A stretch of DNA of 64,000 nt. Origin: JAGRGG01 sp965217265. GTDB taxonomy: Bacteria > Pseudomonadota > Alphaproteobacteria > Geminicoccales > Geminicoccaceae. Each line of letters begins with the position of its first letter. The first letter of the stretch is position 1. The notes below the pieces were generated by a model. The model was not told the DNA's origin and did not search any database. It saw nothing but the letters and a program-made list of their open reading frames with translations. Location of the stretch: contig CBDCHP010000011.1 in assembly GCA_965217265.1 (NCBI GenBank), forward strand, positions 868,001-932,000, in the 5' to 3' direction. Positions 17,827 through 26,735 of this stretch are shown here, piece after piece. Made by a program: the position numbers and the translations under genes.

Positions 17827-18806
17827 CAGGCGGCCTCGATGCGCGGGTCGAGGAGGACGTAGAGGAGATCGACGATCAGGTTGACGGCGACAACGAGGAG
17901 GGCCGAGAGGAGGAAGATGCCGAGCAAGAGGTTCAAGTCGCGGGCGAACAGAGCCTCGTAGGCGAGGAGCCCCAGCCCCGGCCAGCCGAAGACCGACTCG
18001 ACCACGACCGAGCCGCCGATCAAGGCGCCCACCTGCACGCCGGCCATGGTGAGGACGGGGAGCATCGCGTTTCGAAGCACGTGGCCGACCATGATGCGCC
18101 GCTCGGAGAGGCCCTTGGCGCGGGCGGTGGTGACGTAGTCCATGCCCGCCTGCTCCAGCATCGAGGCGCGCATCAGCCTTGTGTAGAGGGCGAGGTAGAA
18201 GAGCGACAGCGTGATCGCCGGCAGGACGAGGTGGTGGGCGATGTCGAGGGCGCGCTCCCAGCCCTCGTAGAACATGGCGATGCTCTCCATGCCGGATGAG
18301 GGAAACCAGCTAAGGCGGATCGAGAAGACGACGATCAGCATCAAGCCGATCCAGAACAAGGGCGTGGCGTAGGCGAGCAGTGCCAGGACTGAGACGAGGT
18401 TGTCTTTCCAGGTGCCCAAAGTCGCCGCCGCGACGACGCCGAGCAGGATGCCAAAGCCGACCGCGATCAGGATCGTCGCCGTCATCAAGATGAGGGTCGG
18501 GCCGAGGCGGTCGAGGACGAGGTCGAGCACCGGTTGGTCGTGGCGAAACGAGTAGCCGAGATCCAGCATCGCCACGTTCTTCAAATAAAGACCGAGCTGG
18601 ACCAGGAGCGGCTGATCGAGGCCGAACTTGGCGCGCAACTGCGCCACGTATTCAGGCGTCGCCGAACCGGCCTCGCCGGCTAGCACCGTCGCGGCGTCGC
18701 CCTCGGCCAACTGGAGCAGGAAGAAGTTGACGACGACGATCGCCAAGACGATCGGCAGCGCCTGGACGAGGCGCCGGCCGACGTAGGCGAGGCGGCCGGC
18801 GGCCAA
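17826..18806 (-). CDS. Peptide-type ABC transporter permease (DppB-like)
   Basis: 326-residue permease. The N-terminal RRLVQALPIVLAIVVVNFFL and the loop MDYVTTARAKGLSERRIMVG are typical of DppB/OppB. It starts at TTG 18806, three bases after the stop of the binding-protein gene. Together with the DppC-like protein it forms the translocation pore. Confidence 0.9.
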   Translation of the reverse strand: MAAGRLAYVGRRLVQALPIVLAIVVVNFFLLQLAEGDAATVLAGEAGSATPEYVAQLRAKFGLDQPLLVQLGLYLKNVAMLDLGYSFRHDQPVLDLVLDRLGPTLILMTATILIAVGFGILLGVVAAATLGTWKDNLVSVLALLAYATPLFWIGLMLIVVFSIRLSWFPSSGMESIAMFYEGWERALDIAHHLVLPAITLSLFYLALYTRLMRASMLEQAGMDYVTTARAKGLSERRIMVGHVLRNAMLPVLTMAGVQVGALIGGSVVVESVFGWPGLGLLAYEALFARDLNLLLGIFLLSALLVVAVNLIVDLLYVLLDPRIEAA

Positions 18807-18809
18807 CGC

Positions 18810-20399
18810 CTACTCCTCGATCCAGACGCGCTCCATCGGGCCGTAAGGGCCAAGCGGCGAGGTGGTCACGTCCTTGACCTTGTCGAGGTAGACGGTGGTG
18901 AACTCCATCTCGAACAGGTTCACGACCGGCAGATCCTCGGCGAGGATGTCCTGCGCTTGATGATAGAGTTCGGCGCGCTTCTCCGCGTCGGGCTCGGTGC
19001 CGGCCTCGCTCAAGAGTCGATCGACCTCCGGGTTGGAATAGCGCGAGGAATTGGTGAACACCGTGCCCTGGCGGATCTGGTCGCTCAAATATTGCCGCTC
19101 CACGCCGATCGCGGGGTCGGGCAACTGGTAGAAGAAGTTCGAGTTCATCGTGAAGTCGTAGTTGGTGTAGACCCGGTTGAGCCACGTCGGCACGTCCTCG
19201 TAGCGCAGTTCGGCCTCGATGCCGACGTCGCCGAGGGCCTGCTTGATGTACTCGCCCAGGCGCCGCCACTCCTCGCCGTAGGGGATGAGATCCTGGGTGA
19301 TGCGGGCGCGCACCCCGTTCGCGTCGGGGGTCAGCCCGGCCTTGTCGAGCAGCGCCTTCGCCGCCTCGGGGTCGGCCTCGGGCGGATAGGCCGCTTCCTC
19401 GGCCTTGTAGAGGCCGGTGGCCTCGAAGTTGGAGGACAAGGCGCTGGTCGCGGGCTTGCCGTAGCCGAACCAGATATTGTCGATGATGAACCGGCGGTCG
19501 ATGGCGAAACTGACCGCGCGGCGGGCATCGACGTTGTCGAAGGGCGGCTTGGTCGTGTCGAGTTCCAACAGCGCCATCGGGTTGATCATCGAGTAGCCGT
19601 CGGTCGTGACCTCGATGCCCTCCACGTCGCGCAGGCGCACCACGTCGATGTTGGGGATGGCGCCGAACCCGGCGTAGTGGACCTCGCCGTTCTCGATCGC
19701 CGCCGTTCGGGTCGAGGCATCCGAGATGAAGCGCGCCACCACGCGATCGAGGTAGGGCAGCCCCTCCTTCCAGTAGTCCTCGTTCTTCTCCAGGCGGATG
19801 TACTGGCCCTTTTGCCACTCGACGAACTTGTAGGCCCCCGTGCCGACCGGGTTGTTGGCGAGATCGCTCGCGGCGATGTCGGTGCCCTCCATCAGGTGCT
19901 TGGGCAGCATCGGCGACTCGTAGCCCGACAACGCTCTGAGCATGTAGGGGGCCGGGTGGGCCAGCTTGAGGACGACGCTGTGATCGTCCGGCGTCTCGAC
20001 CGCCTCGACCTCCTTGAAGGTCAAGGGGCCGCGCGGGTGGTACTTCTTCAACACCTCCATGACCGAGAACTGGACGTCGGCCGAGGTGAACGGTTCGCCG
20101 TCGTGCCACGTCACGCCCTGACGCAGCGTGAAGCTGACGTTAAGACCGTCCTCGCTCACCGAGTAGCTCTCGGCGAGGCCGGGGATCGGGTTCAACTCGG
20201 CGTCGTATTCGAGCAGGCCGTCGTAGATCTTGGCAGCGACCTGCCCGATCGGCCCCGAGGTCGAGAGGAACGAGGCCAGCGTCGGCGGTTCCGGCTGCAC
20301 AACGTAGACGAAGGTGCCGCCCGCCTGCTGCGCCAAGGCCGCCGGTGCCGCGAGAAGAAAACCGAGCGCGGTCGCGCACCGCCAGAATGAAACGCGCAT
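18810..20399 (-). CDS. Peptide-type ABC transporter substrate-binding protein (SBP_bac_5)
   Basis: 529 residues. A signal peptide (LGFLLAAPAALAQ) is followed by family 5 binding-protein features: YVVQPEPPTLASFLSTSGP, LAESYSVSEDGLNVSFTLRQ and GVTWHDGEPFTSADVQFS. It delivers peptides or similar molecules to the Dpp-like permeases encoded downstream. The co-transcribed amidase suggests an amide-containing ligand. First gene of the operon; an 8-bp hairpin (20494-20501 with 20511-20518) lies upstream. Confidence 0.9.
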   Translation of the reverse strand: MRVSFWRCATALGFLLAAPAALAQQAGGTFVYVVQPEPPTLASFLSTSGPIGQVAAKIYDGLLEYDAELNPIPGLAESYSVSEDGLNVSFTLRQGVTWHDGEPFTSADVQFSVMEVLKKYHPRGPLTFKEVEAVETPDDHSVVLKLAHPAPYMLRALSGYESPMLPKHLMEGTDIAASDLANNPVGTGAYKFVEWQKGQYIRLEKNEDYWKEGLPYLDRVVARFISDASTRTAAIENGEVHYAGFGAIPNIDVVRLRDVEGIEVTTDGYSMINPMALLELDTTKPPFDNVDARRAVSFAIDRRFIIDNIWFGYGKPATSALSSNFEATGLYKAEEAAYPPEADPEAAKALLDKAGLTPDANGVRARITQDLIPYGEEWRRLGEYIKQALGDVGIEAELRYEDVPTWLNRVYTNYDFTMNSNFFYQLPDPAIGVERQYLSDQIRQGTVFTNSSRYSNPEVDRLLSEAGTEPDAEKRAELYHQAQDILAEDLPVVNLFEMEFTTVYLDKVKDVTTSPLGPYGPMERVWIEE

Positions 20400-20555
20400 G
20401 AAGATGTCCCCCGATTCGTTCTCGTTGTCGCTCGATCATGCAAGAGCGATGCCTAGTTTGTCCAACCCGCACGAAACCGCCCGACGCGGCGGCGTCCTGC
20501 CCGTTCGTTAGGCAGGACCACCAAAACGTGCCTCAAGGACGAGCATGGCGCAAGA

Positions 20556-20704
20556 GCACGCTTCGCGTCCGCTGCGCGGGGCTTTTCCTTCTTTTTTGCC
20601 AGTGTTAACGCGGGAGGCTGGCCGCAGCGCCGAGGGCCAGTTTCGGACAAAAGCGAAAAAGAGAAAAAAGAACGCCCGCACGGCAGCGCACGCCGAAGGC
20701 GTTC
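20556..20704 (-). repeat. Palindromic intergenic element, copy 3 (B arm right, A arm left)
   Basis: 149-bp palindrome between the small lipoprotein gene and the binding-protein gene, both on the minus strand. The left arm is A type (CGCGTCCGCTGCGCGGGGC then Ts). The right arm on the minus strand is B type. The core carries GTGTTAAC next to the A arm, the reverse complement of the GTTAACAC in copies 4-6, as expected for an inverted copy. The lipoprotein TAG stop lies 3 bases from the B end. Confidence 0.86.
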
Positions 20705-20707
20705 CTC

Positions 20708-20827
20708 CTACCCCTCGTCCCCCACCGCGTGCGGGGCTCGTTCCATCTCCTCCAGGCTGCCGGGCAGGCCGAGGCCGGCGCAGGCGGAGAGGGCGAGCAG
20801 GAGGACGATCGCGAGCGACGCGCGCAT
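20708..20827 (-). CDS. 39-residue lipoprotein
   Basis: A short frame from ATG 20827 to TAG 20708 encodes MRASLAIVLLLALSACAGLG, followed by PGSLEEMERAPHAVGDEG. This is a classic lipoprotein signal peptide with lipobox LSAC and a short acidic mature part. An AGAGGT ribosome site precedes the ATG. Small entericidin-like or anchor lipoproteins have this form, but I do not recognise a family. It sits just before palindromic element 3 and diverges from the asparaginase gene. Confidence 0.6.
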   Translation of the reverse strand: MRASLAIVLLLALSACAGLGLPGSLEEMERAPHAVGDEG

Positions 20828-20963
20828 GAGGCTACCTCTGTGGCGAAGAGACTGGATGCCCTCTAGGGCCTGCGTTCGGCGGCGTCAAAGGGTTCGGCGG
20901 CCGTGGCTTGCCGTTCGCGCTTCCCTTGCCTAACCTCGCCCGCCACCAACGAGGGCGGGTCCG

Positions 20964-21959
20964 ATGTCTTCTGTTTCCCTGCCGCGCGGCGTCGAAGTCT
21001 ATCGCGGCGAGCGGGTCGAGAGCCGGCACCGTGTGCGGGTCGTCGTCGCCGACGCCGGGGGCGCCGTCGTCGCCGGCGGGGCGGACGACGGCCTCGTCTT
21101 CCCGCGCTCGGCGGTGAAGCCGATCCAGGCGCTGGCGCTGATCGAGACCGGGGCCGCCGACGCCTTCGGGGTCGCGCCCGAGGACGTGGCGCTCGCCTGC
21201 GCGTCGCACAACGGCGAGCCCGCCCACGTCGGGCGCGTGGCGGCGTGGCTGGCGCGGCTGGGCCTGGGCGCCGACGACCTCGCCTGCGGTCCGCATCCGC
21301 CGCTGTATCGCCCCGCCGCCGACGGGCTGGTCCGCGCCGGGTCGCGGCCGACGCGGCCCCACAACAACTGCTCGGGCAAGCACGCCGGAATGCTGACGAC
21401 GGCCCTGCACCTGAACGAGCCGATCGAAGGCTACGCCGACCCCGGCCACCCGGTGCAGCGCCGCTGCCGCGCGGCGCTGGCGGCGATGAGCGGCGAGGCG
21501 CTCGACGCCCCGCCCGGCACCGACGGCTGCAGCCTGCCGAACTGGCCCTTGACCTTGCGCGGACTGGCGACGGCGGGCGCGCGCCTCGTCGACACCGGCG
21601 GCCTGCCGCACGAGCGGGCACGGGCGGCGGCGCTGGTGACGGAGGCGATGCGCGCGCACCCCTTCCTCGTCGCCGGGACCAAGCGGCTCGACACCGAACT
21701 GATGGCGGCCGAGCCCGATCTCGTCGTCAAGACCGGCGCGGAGGGCGTCTACCTCGCCGCCGACCGGCGCTCGGGTCGGGGCTTGGCACTCAAGGCCCTG
21801 GACGGGGCGACGCGCGCCGCCGAGGTCGCCCTCCTCGCCGCCCTGGACGGGCTCGGTTGGCTCGGCCCGGGGGCCAAGGTGGCGCTGGCCGAGCGGATGG
21901 CGCCGCGGCTGGTCAATTTCGCCGGCATCGAAATCGGCCGGATCGTCGCCTCGTGCTGA
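20964..21959 (+). CDS. L-asparaginase, Rhizobium etli type (ansA-like)
   Basis: 331 residues of the asparaginase family PF06089, unrelated in fold to the E. coli enzymes. Motifs: VFPRSAVKPIQALALIETGA (active-site Ser-x-x-Lys), ACASHNGEPAHV, and PHNNCSGKHAGML. It hydrolyses asparagine to aspartate and ammonia. Its last bases overlap the start of rnhB by 7. Length is normal. Confidence 0.9.
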   Translation: MSSVSLPRGVEVYRGERVESRHRVRVVVADAGGAVVAGGADDGLVFPRSAVKPIQALALIETGAADAFGVAPEDVALACASHNGEPAHVGRVAAWLARLGLGADDLACGPHPPLYRPAADGLVRAGSRPTRPHNNCSGKHAGMLTTALHLNEPIEGYADPGHPVQRRCRAALAAMSGEALDAPPGTDGCSLPNWPLTLRGLATAGARLVDTGGLPHERARAAALVTEAMRAHPFLVAGTKRLDTELMAAEPDLVVKTGAEGVYLAADRRSGRGLALKALDGATRAAEVALLAALDGLGWLGPGAKVALAERMAPRLVNFAGIEIGRIVASC

Positions 21960-22519
21960 TCGGCATCGACGAGGTCGGCCGCGGCCCGCTCGCCGGCCCC
22001 GTCCTCGCCGCCGCCGTGGCGCTGCCGGCCCCGATCCCCGGCCTCGCCGACAGCAAGGTGCTGACGCGCCCACGGCGCGAGGCCCTGCACGACCGCGTCC
22101 GCGCCGAGGCGCGCGTGGCGCTCGGCGCCGCGTCCGTGCCTGAGATCGACGCGCTCAACATCCATCACGCCACCCACCTCGCCATGCGCCGCGCAGCACT
22201 TCGCCTCGTGCGGCGCCTCGGCGCGCCCCCGACGCGCGTCGTCGTCGACGGCAACCGCCTCCCCAACCTACCCTGGCCGGCCGAGGCGCTGGTCAAGGCC
22301 GACGCGCTCGTCCCCGAGGTCTCGGCCGCCTCGATCGTCGCCAAGGTCGTCCGCGACCGCCTGATGGCCATCCTCGCCCGCCGCTACCCCGGCTACGGCT
22401 GGGAGGCGAACGCCGGCTACCCGACGAAGGCGCACGTCGAGGGGCTGCGGCTGCACGGCGCGACGCGCCACCACCGGCGCAGCTTCGCGCCGGTTCGGGT
22501 GCTGGCGTGCAGAGACTGA
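21953..22519 (+). CDS. rnhB: Ribonuclease HII
   Basis: 188 residues. The N-terminal GIDEVGRGPLAGPVLAAAV holds the catalytic Asp-Glu pair; ADSKVL, VDGN and VSAASIVAKVVRDRLM are also present. The enzyme nicks RNA in RNA/DNA hybrids and removes misincorporated ribonucleotides. The GTG start at 21953 overlaps the asparaginase gene and gives the normal N-terminus. Confidence 0.93.
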   Translation: MLIGIDEVGRGPLAGPVLAAAVALPAPIPGLADSKVLTRPRREALHDRVRAEARVALGAASVPEIDALNIHHATHLAMRRAALRLVRRLGAPPTRVVVDGNRLPNLPWPAEALVKADALVPEVSAASIVAKVVRDRLMAILARRYPGYGWEANAGYPTKAHVEGLRLHGATRHHRRSFAPVRVLACRD

Positions 22520-22620
22520 TTTCGTAGTGTAGTGTCAGAAATTTTGCCGATGCCGTGCTTACAGACTCTCTTCTAATTCGCAGGAGGACAGACACGCTCT
22601 AGCTCGTTCTGTCCTTCTTG

Positions 22621-23398
22621 GAGGGTTTGAGCTTGGCATAGACCGCCCATATCCGTCGGCCAGGGAACGGCGGACGGGGCGGGTTGGATGGGGCTACGGT
22701 GCAAGGGGTGCGGGGGCGAGGAGCACGTCAAGAACGGGTTCATGCGCGGCAAGCAACGCTACCGCTGCAAGGGCTGCGGGCTGAACTTCACCGACACCCC
22801 GCCGCGCGGGATGCCGCTGCGGCTCAAGGTGGAAGCGGTGCTGCTCTACCTCAGCGGCGTCTCGATGAACCGCACCGCCAAGCTGCTCGGGGTGTCGACC
22901 CCCACGGTGCAGGCCTGGATCGAGCGCTTTGCGGAAGTCTACGCGCAAAAGCCCGAGCCCGAAGGCCGTGCCGTCGTGGTCGAGCTGGACGAGATGTGGC
23001 ACTACCTCAAAAAAAGCCGAACAAGCTGTGGGTCTGGAAGGCTCGGGATCGTGCTACGGGACGGCTCATCGACTGGGAGCTGGGGGGTCGTGACCGAGCC
23101 ACCCTTGAACGCCTTCTCAAGCGCCTGAAGCGCTGGGGCGTGCGGCTCTACTGCACCGACGACTGGGCCGCCTACGAGAAGGCGATCCCCCAAGGCCGGC
23201 TCTACGTCGGCAAAAAGGAGACCCACGGCATCGAGCGCGACCACGCCCGCCAGCGGCACTGGCTCGCCCGCTTTCGGCGCCGGTCGATCGTGGTCTCCAA
23301 GGCCGTGCGCATGGTGGACGCCTCGATCGCGCTGTTCGCCCGCTTCGGCGGCAACGACAAGATCGGCGACCTCCGGTCTATGCTAGCCTGAGACCCTC
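22621..23398 (+). mobile_element. IS1-family insertion sequence
   Basis: Element of about 778 bp bounded by imperfect inverted repeats: left 22621-22645 (GAGGGT...GGCATAGACCG) and right 23374-23398 (reverse complement GAGGGT...AGCATAGACCG), about 20 of 25 bases matching. The size and single frameshifted transposase fit IS1. I could not see a clear target duplication. The right end adjoins a lipoprotein gene and supplies its present stop codon. Confidence 0.8.
22688..23391 (+). CDS. IS1-family transposase, expressed by -1 frameshift
   Basis: The first frame starts at ATG 22688 with an N-terminal zinc ribbon (CKGCGGEEHVKNG, YRCKGCGLNF) and an HTH (SMNRTAKLLGVSTPTVQAW). A run of seven As at 23009-23015 allows a -1 shift, continuing as KPNKLWVWKARDRATGRLID to TGA 23389. 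The result is a fused protein of about 234 residues. The second half has TDDWAAYEKAIPQGRLYVGK and IERDHARQRHWLARF, typical of the IS1 InsB catalytic region. Without the shift, translation would run to 23128. IS1 is known for this programmed frameshift, so the gene is probably intact. Confidence 0.8.
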
Positions 23399-23998
23399 AC
23401 ATTTCATACTGATCGTTGTCAACACCTAATGCGCTTGCTATGCCGCTTATCAAGCACATGCTTCTCTCTTCCTGAGTAAGATTTTCATTATCTAATTGAA
23501 CAACTGAAAATTGTACAGTGTTATTGTCATTATGATACAATATAACCTCACAGCCAACGTCAACCATTGTTTTTATGTAAGGCATTTCTAATGTAGGAAT
23601 GCCTGACAGGGCGCCTTCACCGTATACAACCAGCAGATTTGGCTTCTCATTCTTACTTCTAGAAACTAGCGAAACGTCGATTGATATTTCGGCGTTCGTT
23701 CGTTGCAAAAATTTGTTGATTGCACTTGCCTCATACCAATATTTTCCCGTCTTATCATCTGTCACCAATGCCACTCTGACAGGTCGAGGTCAGTTATAAA
23801 TACCAAGCTCGTTTTTCTCGTTTTCCAGAATAATTTGATTGGCAAGTAACATTGCTTGGTCTTTGATGCAAGTATCAACATCTTTGATTTCTGTAATTTT
23901 AGTTTTTTCTTGTTTGCATCCGGAAGCAAGTAAAAAGCTGAACAGCAAACATATCCAAAGTGTTTTTTGCTATTCTTGGTGAAGATTTCTAGTTTCAT
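23397..23998 (-). pseudogene. Broken AT-rich lipoprotein gene, possibly DUF2927-like, cut by IS1
   Basis: Reading from ATG 23998 (MKLEIFTKNSKK), a one-base correction in the A-run at 23963-23968 gives a lipoprotein signal (LLFSFLLASGCKQEK). The frame then meets TGA at 23790-23792 where Trp is expected (IYN-stop-PRPVRVALV). It goes on to ERSMCLISGIASALGVDNDQ and ends at a TGA formed by the IS1 right end. The C-terminal part faintly resembles DUF2927. There are three lesions: frameshift, nonsense codon and truncation. The second part could also be translated alone from GTG 23774. Confidence 0.5.
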
Positions 23999-24428
23999 TT
24001 CGGATAATGTGCGTCTGCGATCTTTCCTTGCGTCTGCATTTTTGCCTGGCTCGTTAGCCGATTTCAGCATTTTCGTGAACCTTATAATCGAACATGCGAT
24101 TTGCCAGATAAATAAAATAAGCCAACGATCTTTTGACGGCATTTTGTTTTTCATAGCATTATAGTATGCAATTTGTGCCGGCAATCATGCATTGTTGCCA
24201 ATCACGCCACGGTGATGAGGGTGCTTTCTTGGTAGATCGCGCCGATCGGACCGTTCGTTGAAGCTAGGTCCGCAGTGAGGCTCGACGTGCCGCCGCACGC
24301 GCACGAACTTCACCGTGCAACACACCGTTCTTGACATTTCCCGATCCCGCCTTTCAGTCTGCCCGCGGCGATCCGAAAGCTTCGGGAACGTGCGCGTTCC
24401 ACGACAAGGGCGATCCGGGAGGGACGGC
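23999..24428. other. Gene-free gap with a base-composition switch
   Basis: AT-rich up to about 24190, then normal GC. A reading frame extends upstream of the broken lipoprotein gene on the minus strand (to 24184), but I see no family in it. The right part should hold the promoter of the sugar operon: TGCAACACACC at 24316-24326 and TTGACA at 24331-24336. No good -10 box was found. Confidence 0.4.
24316..24336 (+). promoter_or_regulatory. Candidate promoter/operator before the sugar operon
   Basis: The 11-mer TGCAACACACC (24316-24326) is followed by a TTGACA -35-like hexamer (24331-24336). The same 11-mer recurs at 27846-27856 before the binding-protein gene of the same cluster, so it may be a regulator site. 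The -10 region is weak. Confidence 0.3.
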
Positions 24429-24884
24429 GTGCTGAAGAACCTCGATCCGCTGCTGGGTGCGGATCTCTTGTACGTGCTGCGCGCGATGGGGCACGGCGAC
24501 GAGATCGTCGTCTGCGACACCAACTTCCCGGCCGACTCGGTCGCGCGCGCCACCGTCTCGGGCGAGCCCGTCCGCCTGGAGGGCGTCGCGGCCGCCCGCG
24601 CGGTCGAGGCCATCCTCTCGGTCATGCCGCTCGACACCTTCGTCGAGGCGCCGGCCTGCCGGATGGAGGTCGTCGGCGCGCCGGACGAGGTCCCGGAAGT
24701 CCAGCGCGAGGTCCAGGCGGCGATCGACAAGGCGGAGGGCGGCGAGCCTAAGCCGATGGCGTCGATCGAGCGCTTCGCCTTCTACGACCGCGCCAGGCGG
24801 GCCTACGCCATCGTCGCGACCGGCGAGCGCCGCTTTTATGGCTGCTTCGTCTTCGCCAAGGGGGTGATCGCTCCCGATGCCTGA
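24429..24884 (+). CDS. fucU: L-fucose mutarotase / RbsD-FucU family
   Basis: 151 residues of the RbsD/FucU family. LKNLDPLLGADLLYVLRAMG is the family N-terminus, GHGDEIVVCDTNFPA includes the conserved His, and FYDRARRAYAIVATGERR lies near the C-terminus. These enzymes interconvert sugar anomers. The AMGHGDEIVV form favours FucU over RbsD. GTG 24429 follows a GGGAGGG ribosome site. It overlaps the kinase gene by 8 bases and leads the sugar operon. Confidence 0.82.
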   Translation: MLKNLDPLLGADLLYVLRAMGHGDEIVVCDTNFPADSVARATVSGEPVRLEGVAAARAVEAILSVMPLDTFVEAPACRMEVVGAPDEVPEVQREVQAAIDKAEGGEPKPMASIERFAFYDRARRAYAIVATGERRFYGCFVFAKGVIAPDA

Positions 24885-25836
24885 CGCCGGGGAGAAGTCC
24901 GTGGGCGCGCGCGTCGCCATCCTCGGCATCTTCGTCGCCGACCTCGCCTTCACCGCCGAGCGCCTGCCGGTGATGGGCGAAACGCTGATGGGCCAGGGCT
25001 TTCGCCTGGGGCCGGGCGGCAAGGGCTCGAACCAAGCGGTCGCGGCGGCGCGGGCCGGCGGCGACGTCGCCTTCATCACCCGCATCGGCGGCGACGCCTT
25101 CGGCGGGGTGGCGCTGAAAGCGTGGCGCGAGGCCGGCGTCGAGACGGCCAACGTCGTCACCGATCCCGAGCGCCCGACGGGGGCGGCCTTCATCTTCGTC
25201 TCGTCCAAAAACGGCGACAACGCGATCATCGTCGAGCCGGGCGCTGCGGGGGCGCTGTCGCCCGCCGACGCCCTGGCCGCGCGCGACGCGATCATAGGCG
25301 CCAAGGTCTTCGTCACCCAGCTTGAGCAGCCGATCCCCGCCGCCCAGGCCGCCTTGAAGATCGCCCGCGACGCGGGCGTCGTGACCCTCATGAACCCGGC
25401 GCCGGCGGCGGAACTCGCCGACAATTTCCTGGCGCTCTGCGACTACGTCACCCCGAACGAGACCGAGGCGGCGACGCTCACCGGACTCACTGTCGAGACG
25501 CCGGGCGAAGCGCGCGCCGCCGCCGACGCGCTGCTCAAGCGCGGCGTCAAGGCGGTGGTCATGACGCTGGGCGCACGCGGCGCCCTCTACCACGACGGGG
25601 CGGTCTCGGAGCTGGTGCCGGCCTACGCGGTCGGCAAGGTCGTCGACACCACGGGTGCGGGCGACGCGTTCGCCGGCGGGTTCGCGGTGGCGCTGGCGGA
25701 GGGACGGCCGCCGCTCGACGCCGTGCGCTTCGGCTGCGCCACCGCGGGCATCTCGGTCACGAAGCCCGGCACCGCGCCCGCCATGCCGTCGCGGGCCGAG
25801 ATCGAGGTCTTGATCGCCAAGGGGTCCGGAGCTTGA
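24877..25836 (+). CDS. Ribokinase-like PfkB-family sugar kinase
   Basis: 319 residues. GPGGKGSNQAVAAARAGG near residue 45 binds sugar, NPAPA and YVTPNETEA are ribokinase motifs, and DTTGAGDAFAGGFA near the C-terminus holds the catalytic Asp and anion hole. It phosphorylates a sugar or sugar acid with ATP. In this cluster it might act on ribose or on a deoxy-sugar intermediate. Sequence alone favours ribokinase, context does not. Start and stop overlap both neighbours. Confidence 0.82.
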   Translation: MPDAGEKSVGARVAILGIFVADLAFTAERLPVMGETLMGQGFRLGPGGKGSNQAVAAARAGGDVAFITRIGGDAFGGVALKAWREAGVETANVVTDPERPTGAAFIFVSSKNGDNAIIVEPGAAGALSPADALAARDAIIGAKVFVTQLEQPIPAAQAALKIARDAGVVTLMNPAPAAELADNFLALCDYVTPNETEAATLTGLTVETPGEARAAADALLKRGVKAVVMTLGARGALYHDGAVSELVPAYAVGKVVDTTGAGDAFAGGFAVALAEGRPPLDAVRFGCATAGISVTKPGTAPAMPSRAEIEVLIAKGSGA

Positions 25837-26735
25837 GCGCCGTGGTCGCGCCGGACTCGATCCGCGCCCGCGACCCGATCAAGCACCTGTTCATCTGGCC
25901 CGCCCTCACCGTCGTCCTCCTGGTCGCGGTCTTCCCGCTGATCTACTCGCTCACCACGAGCTTCATGAGTCTCCGCCTCATCCCGCCGATCCCGCCCCGC
26001 TTCGTCGGGCTCGACAACTACGCCGACCTCCTGACCCAGCGGCGCTTTTGGAACGTGGTCGGCACGACCTCGCTGATCGCCTTCACCGCCGTAGCACTGC
26101 AGTACGCGATCGGCTTCGCCGTGGCGCTGGCGCTGCACGCGCGAATGCCGGGCGAGCGGCTGTTTCGCATCGTCTTCTTGATGCCGATGCTGCTCGCCCC
26201 CGTCGCCGTGGCGCTGATCGCGAGGATGATCTTCAATCCGACGATGGGGCCCTTGAACGAGTTCATGGCCCTGTTCGGCCTCGCCAACCTGCCCTACCTC
26301 ACCAGCGCGCGCTGGGCGATCGGTACCATCATCGCGGTCGAGGTCTGGCAGTGGACACCGTTCGTGATCTTGCTGATGCTGGCCGGGCTCGCCACGCTGC
26401 CCGACGACATCTACGAGGCGGCCGAACTGGAGAACGCGTCGCGCTGGCGGCAGTTCTGGGACATCACCTTCCCGATGCTGTTGCCGATCTCGACCGCCGT
26501 CGTCTTCATCCGGCTGATCGAGAGCTACAAGATCATGGACACGGTCTTCGTCATGACCGGCGGCGGGCCCGGCATCGCGACCGAGACGCTGACCCTGTTC
26601 GCCTACCAGGAGGGCTTCAAGAAGTTCAACCTCGGCTACACCTCGGCCCTGTCGTTCTTGATCCTCATCGTCGTGACGGTGGTCGGGCTCGCCTTTCTCG
26701 CCCTCCTCAAACCCCAGATCGAGAAGCGCCGATGA
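25833..26735 (+). CDS. Sugar ABC transporter permease (MalF/UgpA-like)
   Basis: 300-residue CUT1-type permease with six helices. The EAA loop is DDIYEAAELENASRWRQFWD, and the C-terminal region contains MTGGGPGIATETLTLFAYQ. It starts at TTG 25833, overlapping the kinase stop (TTGA), and is coupled to the second permease by ATGA. It imports a sugar into the cytoplasm. Confidence 0.88.
   Translation: MSAVVAPDSIRARDPIKHLFIWPALTVVLLVAVFPLIYSLTTSFMSLRLIPPIPPRFVGLDNYADLLTQRRFWNVVGTTSLIAFTAVALQYAIGFAVALALHARMPGERLFRIVFLMPMLLAPVAVALIARMIFNPTMGPLNEFMALFGLANLPYLTSARWAIGTIIAVEVWQWTPFVILLMLAGLATLPDDIYEAAELENASRWRQFWDITFPMLLPISTAVVFIRLIESYKIMDTVFVMTGGGPGIATETLTLFAYQEGFKKFNLGYTSALSFLILIVVTVVGLAFLALLKPQIEKRR

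Noticed and set aside
23009..23015. A7 run in the transposase as a sequencing error
   Set aside because: IS1 transposases use a programmed -1 shift at such runs, so the two frames are expected.
23790..23792. TGA as selenocysteine or Trp codon
   Set aside because: No SECIS-like structure was seen, TGA is a normal stop throughout the window, and the gene has other lesions.
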